Part shown: positions 23,037 through 35,939 of the stretch, in pieces
How positions within the stretch are numbered: position 1 is the stretch's first letter
Layout: every line of letters begins with the position of its first letter
Translations under genes and position numbers: made by a program
DNA from: Rhytidiadelphus loreus
Lineage: Eukaryota > Streptophyta > Bryopsida > Hypnales > Hylocomiaceae
Length of the DNA: 64,000 bases
Assembly: GCA_947034895.1 (NCBI GenBank)
Contig: OX344762.1
Coordinates: 76,874,981 to 76,938,980, forward strand
Direction of reading: 5' to 3'
Notes under the pieces: model-generated
The model's database searches: none
Seen by the model: the letters and a program-made list of their open reading frames with translations, nothing else
What the model was told of the DNA's origin: nothing

Positions 23037-26026
23037 ATGGACAGACTTTTACCGGTGAAAGCCAGGGCTGGATCTTACAAGTGGCCTGAGAATGTGAAAT
23101 ATTCGCTCCTTGCCCTGGCCAAAGGGCCTGGAGCAAGCCAGGTGCAAAGCGGTGAAGGGCTCTATGATTGTATTCTTGACATGCAAGGTGAGAGTGGATT
23201 TACGGAAAAAAAACATCAGCACATGGCACGAGACACCGCGGACGGGATCTCTCTCTTCTTTGATGACCTTCTGTCTGGAGCTGACGCTCGCAATTTCTTC
23301 CACCAAGTGTTGCCCGGGATAGCGAAGCTCGCGCTCTCATTGCCCCTTTTGCTGGAGAATCAGTCTCAGGATCTGGCAAAGCTCTTTGCGGTTTATGGTG
23401 GAAAGTCCATCCACACTGAACATGAAGGTAAGACCTTATAAAACACAAGCGACGCCTTTTACTTGTTTACTTCAAAGTTTTCTTTTTATAACCAAACTGG
23501 TCATCCATTCCAATCTGACAGCTCTTGGTGTACCATGAACTGACGTTTACAAACTGAGTTCCTTTTCTGTTGAAGAGGTTATGTTTAGGCAATCAAAACC
23601 TTGTCCATAGTTTCTTGTACCTTTCAGTTTGGAAAATTTTTCTTTTTTACCTCTTCACTGTCGGCTATTCTGGCTCACCTGCCTGTGTGGCCCTGGCAGG
23701 AACCGAGTTGCGGCCTGATATGGGGTTGAAGCTGCTGGGCAAGCAGCAGCAAGGAATTGTAGTTCTGAGTCAGCGTCTGGTGGCTTCGCTGCTGGCTTGT
23801 TCCTTCTTGTGTCTTTACCCTTCGGCTGAACGAAGGCGGGAGAATCTGCCCTATATGAATTTGGACCGACTGTTTGCAGGGATTTATGAGAGAGGCGAGA
23901 GTATTGAGCATAAGCTGCTTTGTCTTCTTCATTATTTCGAGCGTGTGTGTCAGGATATGCCAGATGGTGTTGTTTCGTTCCAGCGGAAGGCCATTGCTGC
24001 GCAGAATCTGAGAGACAGTAATGCTCTTTGGAGCGAGAGTGGTGCTGCGCTATGCCCCCTCATGGTTGTAGCTGATGGCAACATTGAAGATCTTGGTCAA
24101 GACTGCTTGCAAGTGGACTTTGCCAATAAAATGCTTGGTGGTGGCGCTCTTGGCGATGGCTGCGTTCAGGTTTGCTCTCTCTATGTCATGGTTTCTAGCG
24201 CTTGGTTCAAACGGCTATATTTTGATTTTTTACCTTGCCTTGAGCTCGTAACAGTTTTAGAAGTACCGAAGGATCTGAATTCAACATTTCGATTCTATCA
24301 AATGTTTTATACAAAGTTGTGTGGCTTGCTTTATCGCCGTTAGTAACATGATAGTAACGAGAATCGGAGTAACGATATGAGCTATTGTATACTAAGTAGC
24401 CCCAAAGTTGTGCCCAAGCTTAAATAGCTATAAAGTTTACTTCTGGAGACTAATAATGATTACAGTAACTTGGAAAACATATTTCTATCTTTCGAATATG
24501 TATGATATGATTTTTCTTTCTATTAATTCATTTTAAAATCTTCCTTCAGAGCTCCTTGAATGATATCTGTCAACTACCTAACATGTGGAAGCGGACTCTT
24601 TTAGCGACGTGAGCACTGATGAGTTAGTAAAATTGAAACTCAGAAAAGCCAGCCAATCTTGCGCCATTCATGTCAGAATGTGATGGTGATGGTGATTTGG
24701 CTGTAGGATACGAGTGCTAAAGAATGTTATGGAGTGAAGTTTCTCTCCTTGTATATGTATCTAATACTTTTGAAATTGTTTTTTGTGTGCAGGAGGAGAT
24801 CCGGTTCATGATCAATCCCGAACTTGCTGCAGGAATGGTGTTCTTTCCAGCAATGGCTGCAAATGAATCGATAGAAATAGTGGGTGCAGAGAGGTACAGC
24901 TGTTACGCAGGCTATGCTTCGACTTTTAGGTTTACTGGTGACTTCATTGATTCTAGGCCTAGAGATGCTTGGGGACGGAGGCAGACCCACATTATTGCAA
25001 TTGATGCTCTCTCTCAACCAGGTGATGACCAGTTTCGTCTCACGTACATCCTGCGGGAGTTGAACAAGGCATATTGTGGATTCCTGGGGACTGGAAGGAG
25101 CATTAGGCGAAACGCTGAAGCTTTGGCGCCTGGCACGAATTTAAAGGATAGTGTGATGAAAGAGAATAATGATTCACAGACGAGTGACTGCTCTATGGAG
25201 TTAGGATCATCTCAAATAGTTGATACTGGTGATGAATGTAATGAGATGATACTTGATGAACCCCCTACCACAAGTGCAGACGTTCAAGTAAAACATGGTG
25301 CTGAAATAGTCAAAGGGGGTCTGGGCATTGCGACTGGAAATTGGGGCTGTGGAGTCTTTGGGGGCAACCTGCCACTCAAATGCATGTTGCAATGGTTGGC
25401 AGCCTCACAAGCAGGGTGTCCGTTCGTACTTTATTTCTCCTTCCAGAACCCTGAGGCTCTACGTTTACAGGTACTTGTATTTTCACTTGGAGCAAATTGC
25501 TTGAAAAATTTATGATACTTAGTTCTTCTACCTAGTAATCTAAAGATTTACTTCAGCTAACGTTCAATTAGAAGCTAACAATTAATTGTAGTAGCATCCA
25601 GTTCGTATTTCTGTTGTTCAAAATGTAGGAGATTCTTTTGTACTTTTCTATTCAGACATTTGATTACCTTCCTCCTCGGAAGCTTTCTAAGCGATTGTTC
25701 CAACTCTCAATAGAGGTTAGTTTGTACTCCTAACTCTTGCAGAACCCAATTTGTCTAATCGATGTCAATTGAGCACTTCGGAGTTGCAGGAAGTGGCGGA
25801 TTGGATATTGCAAGAACGATGGCTGGTTGGGGAGCTCTGGGGTTTGATCTCTGAGTATGCACTGAACAAACACTTCCACGTGAATCTCTTTGACTGGATA
25901 CTTCCTCTACCAGGAACTGACCTCGACATTCAGCAACCGGCGCATGTCAGTAGACGCCATTCACCAACAGTGGCTCCTTACTTCAATGGAGCGCCTTCAA
26001 GTACAAGTGTCCGAAATAGGAATTGA
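23037..26026 (+). CDS. PARG: Poly(ADP-ribose) glycohydrolase
   Basis: Five exons: 23037-23427, 23700-24169, 24793-25470, 25656-25715, 25790-26026; 1,836 nt, 611 residues, all with GT-AG borders. PARG removes ADP-ribose from poly(ADP-ribosyl)ated proteins in the nucleus, reversing PARP signalling in DNA repair and stress. The catalytic signature GGGALGDGCVQEEIRF lies at residues 277-292, with its two glutamates (288, 289) starting exon 3 immediately after the splice junction. Other family blocks are the N-terminal SGEGLYDCI and DGISLFFDDLLSG, VGAERYSCYAGYASTFRF, CGFLG and, after an acidic low-complexity linker of about 70 residues, IATGNWGCGVFGGNLPLK. The length is close to the plant enzymes (about 550 residues) plus that linker. 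The ATG at 23037 lies just after a likely leader splice acceptor near 23002. Confidence 0.95.
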
Positions 26027-26029
26027 TTA

Positions 26030-27560
26030 AGCAAATGGTATGTACAATAGAATTATTTGTTCAGCAACTTATGCTCTTAATGTACCATCAAATGCACTAG
26101 TGCTTGCATTGCTTGGTGAAACTAACTCATTTGTAGTACAACAGCTACAATAATTCAAGTTGATCTATTTCTGACTTTGCCTATATTTTACTCAAGGAAT
26201 AGGCTCCCATATTAGCTCGCACATGAAAGAGTCTGCGAAGCACCGACTTTTTTCTCTCACCCATTAGTGGAAGGCTGTAATCCTTTCCATTAGCTGTGTC
26301 ATATACACTTGTCTCTAGAATTGTACAAATTCCCTCCCTTCAATAGTTGCTAACTAAAGCTGAGAAGCCATAGTGTACCCAACATCATAATAAGACCATT
26401 GATACCATACATCTTTACATTGTGACCGTTGTTTGAATCATGATCTTTTAGCTCCAAGTCAATGTCATAGGCATTCAATTTCCTCCAGCTGCTTTCCCAA
26501 GAAACATCTGAGATTTTTCATATGACATTGTCAAATAGGGGTTGTCACACCTTCTCCCCATTCTCAATCTTGAAAAGAATGAGGATGTGGCACTCACTCC
26601 TTTGAATTATGGGAGCCCATTCTTTGAAAATTGAGAAGTTTTTTTTCTTCTTCACTGTTCTATAATTGTGGTTGTTGATCATACATGAGATAGAGTAACA
26701 ACTTTTTCTGGATGAAATATTGTTCACCTTGTTAGCTTGGTTTTGCAACAAGTATAACACAAGTACCAATCATCCATGATGTCAATGATGTTGGGGAATG
26801 TATGGGATTCTTCAATACAAAGTAGAATATTTGATGTCTTCCTTTTCCTGTAGTATTGGACCAATGTACCACACTCTTTTCAAGTGATAAAATAGTGACC
26901 GTAACGTGTTTTGTGAACTTTGATAGAACACTTGTGGAAAATATGAAATGTTTTGCGATATTTGCCAAAGATGCCCCATTTCCATAGGCTCGATGAAGTC
27001 AATAGCTACATGACATTGGAGTTGGCATATGATTTTCAATTGTATTGAAATAAGCAAAAACAAGCAAACAAGCTTCATTTACATTTGTTTTTTTTGTTTT
27101 TCATTTTTGATGAAGTGCTAAAGTGGCAATATTAAATGTTAAAGTTGTACTCCAAATTTCAACATTCATCCACATAATTATTGGATGGAAAATATCAAAT
27201 AAGTGCATATCCCATATTCATAATTTTATTTTCATTCACAATCTGGTGATTTCATTCAAATTTTATTTTAATTCAATGTTTTTTGGTGACTTTCCACCCT
27301 TGGCTTTGAGTACCATTTTGTTCCAGGGCGTGGTGTAAGGTCCATAACTTTGGTGCAAATGACCACCAAATCGCTAGAAAAAAACCTATTGACTTATGTT
27401 GACAAAATGAAGGATTACCCTTCAACTTTGATACAATAATAAAAATATTACTCTAATATATTATTCTAATATAATATTAAGTCAATTAAGATGGACATAT
27501 TGATCATGAACCAAAATAATTGAAAAATGATAGGACATAAGCTATTCTTTAACTCTAATG
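26030..27560. other. AT-rich intergenic stretch, no gene seen
   Basis: The first part is probably the PARG 3' UTR. The rest has only short open frames without recognisable motifs. Confidence 0.5.
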
Positions 27561-27729
27561 AAGTTGCAATGTTTAAGTTTAAGTTGGAAATTTGTTTGAG
27601 CTTGGGTTGGAAATGGTTGCAACCTACAAGCTGGATATGGATTAATACCTTATTGTTGTATTTGTAGAAAATGTTCACCTATTTGAAATTTATATCATAA
27701 TTGACTTTGAGACCTACATTACCTTTTAA

Positions 27730-27950
27730 CCCTTGTACGTTGGGCTGGTCACCGTGGAAATCATTTGTTTTGTCACCGTGGGAATTGTTGGCTTAAAAAA
27801 ATGAAAAAGTACTCATTGGAAGATAAATTACTATAGATGATCTTCCCTTTCCACACAAATTTTGGAGGTTCAATAGTTGCATTTATGTCCTACAAGGAGA
27901 GATTCTTTGTCATTTATCGGCCGAAAAACGTCCTCTGTGTCGTTTATGGG
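27730..27950. mobile_element. 221-bp TTAA-flanked non-autonomous element, copy B
   Basis: Starts CCCTTGTACG after TTAA (27726-27729) and ends CGTTTATGGG before TTAA (27951-27954). In the duplicated segment at about 19707-19725 the same flanks meet at a single TTAA, so the insertion and the 4-bp target duplication are directly visible. It is exactly as long as copy A. CCC...GGG ends next to TTAA are the piggyBac-superfamily pattern; inverted repeats are short (about ten bases, imperfect). Confidence 0.85.
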
Positions 27951-28214
27951 TTAAAAATTTCCAATCAATGATAGTAAGTCAAAATGTGACACAATTGGTT
28001 CAAAATTAGCAACAAGTATAGTTCACTACCTTACATCCTCATCTGATGGTTAAGTGACCAACAAATATTCCTAAAGAGAGATTGCCAAAAAATTTCGAAT
28101 TTTATCTTTGCAAAAATAAAACTTTTGTATGAGAAAAAATGAATCAAACTATTTTTAAGCATCTCTGAAAGGCCAACTTTAATTAATTATATGCTGACCT
28201 TGACCACCAAATTT

Positions 28215-30021
28215 ATGTATATAATATAATCCCATGAAATCAATGCAGAACGGGCATCGAAAAGTGAGGGAACTCTGGGAACACGGAAACACGGGAACAC
28301 GGGAACGCCATCGTGGCGTCCGCGTGTTCTCGGGGTCCCGTGTCAGAGGGCCGGCTTGCTTCTTCCGAAACCCACAAAGCTTCCGAGCTTGGGAACTGGC
28401 TATGGCAGATGGTGGATGCTGCAGAATATTAGCTTACCTGCAGTGCGACTATCATCTGAAGCAGTGAGTGAGCGCCATCGGACAAGGTATGCAGCGCCGC
28501 TCTCAATCGCTGCAGCTGTATAACGCCATCTCTTGCAGGTGTATCGTTGTACCCAATTTTGAATGGAATTCCGTTGAGGGGTTGTTGACTTTGCACCAAT
28601 TGTTGTGGCGTTTCGGTGTGTTTGGTATGCTTGGTTGGATGCGCTGGTTGTTTTTTAGATTTTCATTCGAAAGTTCTTTCAAGTTGCGAGATGACCTTAA
28701 TTTGGAAAAATCGCTTGAAGAGTCGAGCTGTGTAATCTGTCGTTCCAATGCATTGACCTCTGTAATTTCGTGGATGATATTTATATCAGAGAGAGGGTTT
28801 ACCTTGATTGAAATATGTAGATTGAAATATGAAACTTTGTTCGGCGTCGGCGTCGGCGTTGCCTCCAAAATTAGCCGTTTGTAGACAGGGAGGGTTTCTT
28901 GTTTTTGTAGCGGGTCAGACACCATTCAGTTGAGCGTGGAACAGGATTCCTCAGACCATGTATTTTTAGGACTTCCAATTCTGTTGTCATTGAAGAGATC
29001 CGTGGATCCCCATAATCAGGTTGTCGTCCCTCATCGAAAACCACTATCCTGCGCGTGGCTAAACTCCTGAACAAGAGTATCATGACCCTAAAACACCGTG
29101 TGAAGTGTGTGTGAACTACTCATCCAATCGTTGAATCTTTATTGTGGGGTAAACTTTTGCAAGGGAGTAGGAGAATGCCAGAGCGTAAATGATCCTTTCT
29201 TTGCAGCCTAGTTCAATTTTGGAGCTCGTTGCATATGCTGAGAGTTGTGAGTGTTGTGGGTGCTCTCCTTGCTTCGAGGTTTTGTCGACTAGGGTTTATC
29301 AATTCGGAGGGAAGCCCGGATAGAGTTGGAAGGTGTCTGAAAAACTGAAGGAGAGCGATCCTTGTATGATACTTTTTGTTTCGTTTGAAGTCAAAGTGGC
29401 ATTGTCTGTTTAATTTAGTACTGTCCCTGTTGTGTTTGGCATTTTAGGGTTTGGTGTCACGCATTGGAATCGACTTGCGATTAGCTTAGTTGCAGTTCAA
29501 AATGTAGTAGTACGAGTGAATTGTATCCATCACGTTCTGTAAAAACTAATTCCAAAAGCTGTTACTTGAGTCTCTTTCTAGCGTGATTAAGGAAACCATC
29601 TCCTTTGTAGCTGAATTTGTATAGTGAATTTATGCTTACTTCCTGTCACTGATACGATGTTTTTAATATATTGCGGCAGAATATTTACAGCTGTCAGGTG
29701 ACCCACTGCTCCATGTTTTTGAGTACTTGGATGCTCGCTCGCTGGCCATAGCTTCTGCGGTTAGCAGGAATTTTCTTAACAGCATGTCTTCCACCATTTA
29801 CAGCAATCTGTGTAGGGTATATAAAATGCTAACGATTTTGTTTCGGTTGAGGTCTCTGGACAGGATTGTCTTCCGGATTACTGAGGTCCTTCTAAGTGGA
29901 GGAGCTTACGAATGCTGTTTTGTATTGCAGGGCGTGGAACGTTGCAGCAACTGATGATGCATTATGGCTTTGGTACCTCAAATTGCTGTCTAAGTCTGAT
30001 GAATGTGGCTGGAATACGTGA
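28215..30021 (+). pseudogene. F-box pseudogene copy 3
   Basis: It shares with copy 2 the loss of exons 1-3, the dead exon 4 donor (AGCAGGAATTT) and the 20-bp deletion in exon 5, so both descend from one already broken copy. Unlike copy 2 it retains GGCGTGGAACG at the start of exon 5. The homology is cut off in exon 5 at 30021 and followed by unrelated sequence. Confidence 0.85.
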
Positions 30022-30704
30022 GCACACATTAAACATCAAAAATTTGAACATGGCTCCTTCTATACAAGACAATTTTCGAGCAACACTTGGCAAGGTTAGC
30101 TCTCTTGTAACTGTAGCTCTTACCATGAACATGCTGAGTAATTAAAATGGATCTACGATCAGATCATATAAGGTCTGAGACTCTTAATAGCCACGAATAG
30201 AGGATAAATAAGAAACTGAGTTATATCTAAGAAATCTTTAGGACACGAAGCCTACTATGAGATTCTTTAATTTTAAGCGGAACTGGGAATGCTTAGTCAT
30301 TGTATATCTCATGCTCAGCTTTGTCTGTTAAGCTTTGGTGGCTTTTACTTCGTCACAAAAAGCTTTAGTTGGACGCGCAGACAAGGTACCTTACGGGCCA
30401 TTTGTACGTTTTGCAAGCTAGTCTTTAGATTTGGAATCAACCTACATTGTTGCTCGTCCTCCAAATTTCACAGCACATTGCCATGAATGACTAATGTTGC
30501 ATTTGTTTGGGGATTCAATTTAGGGTTTAGGGTTTTTGTTAAAAGTGGTGTGGTGGAATGTAATGTTGGCAGGAAGAACTACAGGAGGGTTTTAGGGTTT
30601 AGGGTTCTGAAGCGTTGATTCTCCTTTGCATTTTGAGAATGCTGAGGACGACATTCTAGTGCAACCGCCCATTCACACTTTTCTAATAACCCTACAATTG
30701 TACG

Positions 30705-33700
30705 ATGCTCGCCACGATGTTGAAACCCCGAGCTCTGGCGACATCGTTTGCCGTGGTGCCGTCTGAGCATATCTTCCAGATATCAGGGAAGAAGCGCTTT
30801 TGGGTCATGAATGTGACTGCAACTTCCCAAGTTGTAGAAGAAGTCAAGCGGCACCGTGATGAATCCACTCAGCGCCTCACGATTGTGCAACCAGATGATT
30901 GGCATCTTCATCTTCGTGATGGCAAGGGGCTCACTGCGGTTGCTCCTCTAAGGTATAGAAAACATGTCATTGACCGCACATTCCAAGTTTTAAATGAATC
31001 AAAATTGTGTGAAATGATTTGAAACTTCTTACAGTTGTTGACGATTGAGTCTTCCACCTTGCAGAAGAAAAATCATGTTCGAGAATCATGTACATCTTGT
31101 CAATTAAAACAAGTGCTTCCATTTCACTACGCCTAGTTTTGTTCCCTATCCTAAAGTGTAATTAAAAGTAGGTCAGACGATAAAGAACCGATGCAATACT
31201 AGAATCGATGTCTTTGTGGGTAAATGACAGAGGAAGGGAACTACCTTCTTACAATGTGAACTCAAATTTCTTGTAATTGTTATGCGTGGTTGTTGTGTGG
31301 TTGCTATGCAGTTAGTGCACAGAGGAAGGGAATGCTTGCATATCTTTTGTATTGTTTTACAGGATTCTAAATTCTGTTATGGTGGCATTATTCCTCAGTG
31401 CAGGTGTTTTCAGAAGAGCTATCATCATGCCCAACTTGAAACCGCCCGTGACCGATCTTCCTGCAGCATTGGCATATAGGGATCGCATCATGAAGGCTTT
31501 GCCTTCTAATGTCGAATTCGAACCCTTGATGACTCTGTACTTGACAGATGTGACCACCAGGAAAGATATCAAGGATGCAAGTAAGTGTCACAAATTTCCG
31601 ATCTATTTATGATCTCTGTAGCTTCGATAGACGTACCCTAAACCCCTAAAGGATTGAGATGTCATGGTGTTAGAGTGACAAGTTTGATTGATTATCTTGT
31701 GCAAAATACAAGTCAGGTATCGCTAAATATTTTATCTCTAAATTTTGTAAAGAGCACTGTATGTATCGGTCAAAAAGTAAATAAAATTGAACAAAAGTGA
31801 GTCTTCATATAGAATATGGAGTCCCTTTTGGCGCTTAGGGTTTAATTGTAGTCATTTCTGTTGTAAGGTATGAAGGAAGAGTAGGAATTGATGTCAAGAG
31901 TTGGAAAATGTGTCCATATGAGTCGGAGAACCCAAGTGCCTTTGTTGAGGACGTTGCAGGGGTGTGCCTTGACAGGTGAAAGTGGGCTGGTGAAAGCTGT
32001 CAAATTGTATCCAGCAGGAGCCACTACAAACTCACAAGCAGGTGTCACTGACTTGTTTGGAAAGTGCATGCCTGTGCTTGAGGAGATGGTGGAACAGGGC
32101 TTACCTCTTCTGGTAACTTTCTTGTCTTGTTCTTCTCAAGCCTGGCCATTGCGGAAGATGTTTTAATGTGCATTCCGTTTGATTTAAAACCAATGGATTG
32201 TGCTAGAATTGACCGAAGAAGAATGTGTATGATCTAAGAAGAGAATGTACGATCTGTGATCATTCAGTCTAGGGGATTGTATCAACTTTGCAGCGCTCAT
32301 CCCCTTGTATTAGTCTTTTGAAAATGATGAAGCTGATTAGCCCAATTTATTAGATTAATAGGGATATAGCAGTTTGACGTTGGTACCCCAAGGGCTTTTG
32401 TTTCATACTTTGCTAATAAGTTAATAAGTTGATAAATGGGTGTAATGTTGTAGGTTCATGGAGAAGTCGCAGATCAAACGGTGGACATCTTTGACCGAGA
32501 GCAAGTGTTCATCGAGACTGTACTCACCCCCCTCAGACAGAAACTTCCGAAACTGAAGATTGTAATGGAACACATCACAACTGAAGACGCAGTTGCGTTT
32601 GTTGCTTCTAATACTGATGGTACCTTTTCAACTCTGTCGGAGGGAAATCATTCACCATTATTCCAAATTCTTGAAAGAGAACAGCCAGCTTCTATTGGTT
32701 ATAGCTTCTATCGTGCACATGTGTCGAGAGGTATTCTTGGGAGTAGGAAAGATTTCCAATGGCGTTGATCAAACCCACTGTCAATTAGTTATTAAGCTCC
32801 TAGAAAATAGCTTGTTGTCACCACTTTTGAAAATTTGTCACGTATTAAGCCTGGTGTTATCCTTGTGACAGGCATGGTTGCAGCAACAGTCACACCACAA
32901 CATCTTTTGATGAATAGGAATGCACTATTTCAAGGAGGACTTCAACCCCACAATTACTGCCTCCCAGTGCTGAAGCGCGAGACTCACAGTGAGTGATGTC
33001 ACTACCTTCAATGCTCTCTATTCCATCAATTTATAAGAGTTATACACATCTTACCTCCCGATTGTATTCTATGGTCATATTCGTCAAACTGGCTTGTTTT
33101 AGACAATTGTGACTTTCAAGTGCATAAGCTCTGCAAACTAGGATACGTGTAGATCTGAGGTTCCAGACGGGGTTCTGGAAAGGTGCCATTTCAATGAATA
33201 TGACGATTTATGTGGTTGGTAAATTTGTAATTTCCCTCCTCGTATCAGTATGTTTTAGCATTTTCCCGGCAGATCATGATTATTTTCTACAAATAAGAAC
33301 ATCTGAAGTCATGGGTGAGATTCGCCCTTGCGTGAATAGTAAAGGTTGAGTTCCTCGTTGAAGATATCTTGGGATATATGGGACTGCAGGAAGAGCCTTA
33401 GTTGCGGCAGTCACCAGCGGGAGCAAACGTTTCTTTCTGGGAACTGATAGTGCTCCCCATGAGAGGCACGCCAAAGAGGTATCGTGTGGGTGTGCAGGCA
33501 TATTCAGCGCTCCCATTGCTCTGCCCCTGTACGCAGAAGCATTTGAACAGGTACCTAATTACCTACTGGCAGCAATTATAATCCATGACTTTGTGCCACA
33601 TCTTTATTAGTATGCTGATATGGCATCTTGATCAGAGAAAGAACAAACTCTGGGTGAGATTTATTGCTTCACCCTTCACATATTTAAGCGGCCCCTTCTG

Positions 33701-34228
33701 ACCATTCGGGATTGAGTCGTTATAACTTAGCGTTGATATATTCCAATTTTTTGTAGTCCTCGCGTCTTCGGTGCAGCTTTTTCACATGATATATTATATA
33801 TTTAAAGAGCCATGAAATTAGAACTAGATATTATAACAACAATTGATGTGTTTGATTCTTTGCTAGGAAAACTTTTCTTATCCTGGTACTTGTAGTTCAG
33901 TGCCCAATGACGCCATTCCCAGTGACGCCTTATGTAGGAGTAAATTGTGGTTACCGCAGTCAATGTGAGGAGTGCTGACTCTAATCTTGCAGGGTCAGAA
34001 AATGACGTCGTGTTTTTGCTGCTATTTGATATTTTTCAGGCAGGTGCTCTTGACAAATTGGAGGGATTTACGAGCTTGAATGGACCTGACTTTTATGGAC
34101 TTCCAAGAAACTCCAACACAACGACCTTGATCAGAAAAAGTTGGCATGTGCCTACAGAGTATGGGTTTGGGCCAGGTGCTGTTGTGCCAATGTGGGCTGG
34201 CCAAGCCTTGAATTGGAACATTGAGTAG
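30705..34228 (+). CDS. PYR4: Dihydroorotase, organellar, bacterial-type
   Basis: Seven exons: 30705-30952, 31399-31580, 31976-32112, 32454-32619, 32872-32988, 33390-33550, 34040-34228; 1,200 nt, 399 residues. The enzyme closes carbamoyl-aspartate to dihydroorotate in de novo pyrimidine synthesis. All active-site elements are present: HLHLRD (His67, His69), AVKLYPAG with the lysine expected to be carbamylated (Lys153), VHGE (His191), MEHI (His229) and GTDSAPHE (Asp303). [15 protein letters not shown] near the C-terminus is also typical. About 55 residues precede the catalytic domain, and the first 35 lack acidic residues except one, which suits a mitochondrial presequence as known for the plant enzyme. 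Met35 is a possible alternative start. The exon 3 acceptor is the least certain junction. Confidence 0.95.
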
Positions 34229-34229
34229 C

Positions 34230-34985
34230 TTAGATAGTCTGTTGTAACGATGCTTTGTGAATGCATGTTTTTAACACGAGTTGCTGAATGGGCAGTAATA
34301 CCATAGCTTGATGAGCTTACATGAAGAAACAAATTTCAACTGACTAGGCTTCAATTTGCAAACAACGTGATTGGTGTGGAAGATTCCGAAACAGACATTT
34401 GTTCAGGTATTCCAATTGCTCAAACAGGGCATATTGATTCTGTTAGAATTGTCAAAGTATATGACACTATTTTGAATTATTGATACTAGACCTTGATGTT
34501 AGAGGTACTGCTTCACCATGATATAGTGTGTTTCAGAGCCCCAAAACTGTGACAATTAAGTGTAGAGAGCTCAGATTGATCTGAGGTTCTAGTCGGATGA
34601 CTAGTCTCCTGAAATTTGTCTTTTTGACTACGAATATGATCTGTGATTCAAGGAAATGGGACGTGGACGAGGGATTTGGTATTTGCACACAAGGGAAGAA
34701 TGACAGGCGGTAGATATGGTTCGCAGGATTACGCTGTACTTTCTCCGAAGACCCCAAATTGTTTTGCTCCCATTTGATGGGGAGAATTTCCACATGTCAT
34801 CTGCAAACACAAATGAGCTCTCATTTAGAAACCCATTTCTACCTCCAAAAAAGTCATAAGTGATGATTTCGTGCAATGTTTGTCTCTAGTGTTGAAATTA
34901 AATGTGATCCGGAAAACATGAAATCAGAAAACATGAAATCTTATTTGCTTGTCAATTGCTTGCTGAAAAGTGCTGTTATGTTGTA
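34230..34985. other. Dihydroorotase 3' flank, no further gene seen
   Basis: The sequence presumably contains the 3' UTR. A minus-strand frame at 34533-34876 has no family signal. Confidence 0.45.
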
Positions 34986-34986
34986 C

Positions 34987-35577
34987 TGTACTGTACAGTG
35001 GGGTACAATTCATTTATGAATTTTTGGATCAATCATCTCAAAAATGAATTGAATTTTGAATTTTGAGTTGTGTTGGATCACACTGAAGTGTACTTTATCA
35101 TCATTACAAATACACATGTAATTGAAAATCATACAAAGAGTTTGATGTTTTCTATATATATGTACTATCTAGTGTTGCCAACATTTGTGAAAATTACAAC
35201 TTGTATTCAATGATACATATAAGAAATGAATCTTCACAATTGCTTTAGAGATACTTATTTCCATACCACTTGAATTGCTTGTATGATTTCTTGCTTCTTC
35301 TTCACCCAAATGCAATTTTTTTTTACTATCCTCCAAAGGTTTTTTATGAAATGGTAGATAATGTACAAAAGGAATCCAAATTATTGTATGATTATAAATT
35401 ATTCATTTTTCACTTTTTATGAAGTTGAAGTGCACTTCATTGCAATTCCAACACAATTTGCGGTTTCAAAATTGGATCTTTTTTTTATTTAGCATGCTAG
35501 AGCTTTCTAGAGCTGCTCCACTTTCTAGCAAAAATTGACTGACAAATTTGTAAATGAACTGTACCCCATTGTATAGG
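34987..35577. mobile_element. About 590-bp element with long degenerate inverted repeats
   Basis: The left end TACAGTGGGGTACAATTCAT (near 34994) pairs with the complement of ATGAACTGTACCCCATTGTA (near 35554-35573). Inside, TGAATTTTGAGTTGTGTTGG pairs with CCAACACAATTTGCGGTTTC on the right arm, together with GAAGTGTACTTT and AAGTGCACTTC. The arms are imperfect and exceed 100 bp. There is no coding capacity. It is MITE- or foldback-like; a clean target duplication was not established. Confidence 0.6.
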
Positions 35578-35826
35578 GATGCTCAGCTCAGAATGTTGGG
35601 CCTTGAAATTGAATGCTCAAGCACCCCAAAATCTATACTCCGGCTGATGAACAGATGCTTTGAATCTTCCAAAACGAAACTTTTGTTGATGCAAATGAAG
35701 GAAGAGATATTGCACAAATACACCAATTTTTATTTTTTTTAGTATTTTTCTATCTTGCAAAAAAAATTAAAAAATCATGACAATTTTTTATATTACAAGA
35801 TCCTATTTGAATTGTGAAGAATTCTC

Positions 35827-35935
35827 CAAGGGAACACTTGGGACTTTAGGGGTAAAAATCAAGGCAAAGTAGTGTCCAAGGGAACACTTGGGACTTTAGG
35901 GGTTAAAATCAAGGCAAAGTAGTGTCCAAGGGAAA
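35827..35935. repeat. 49-50-bp tandem repeat, two and a quarter copies
   Basis: The unit CCAAGGGAACACTTGGGACT plus TTAGGGGTTAAAATCAAGGC plus AAAGTAGTGT is repeated almost exactly, then restarts with CCAAGGGAA. Confidence 0.9.
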
Positions 35936-35939
35936 ATTA

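Larger units (their letters stand above)
27565..30021 (+). repeat. Segmental duplication, right member (paired with 19560-21778)
   Basis: Same order and orientation as 19560-21778, offset by about 8.0-8.2 kb. It differs by the inserted 221-bp element at 27730-27950, a GAAACACGGGAACACGG expansion near 28285 and small indels. Homology stops abruptly after GGAATACGTGA at 30021, 178 bp earlier than the match between copy 2 and the intact F-box gene. Confidence 0.85.
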
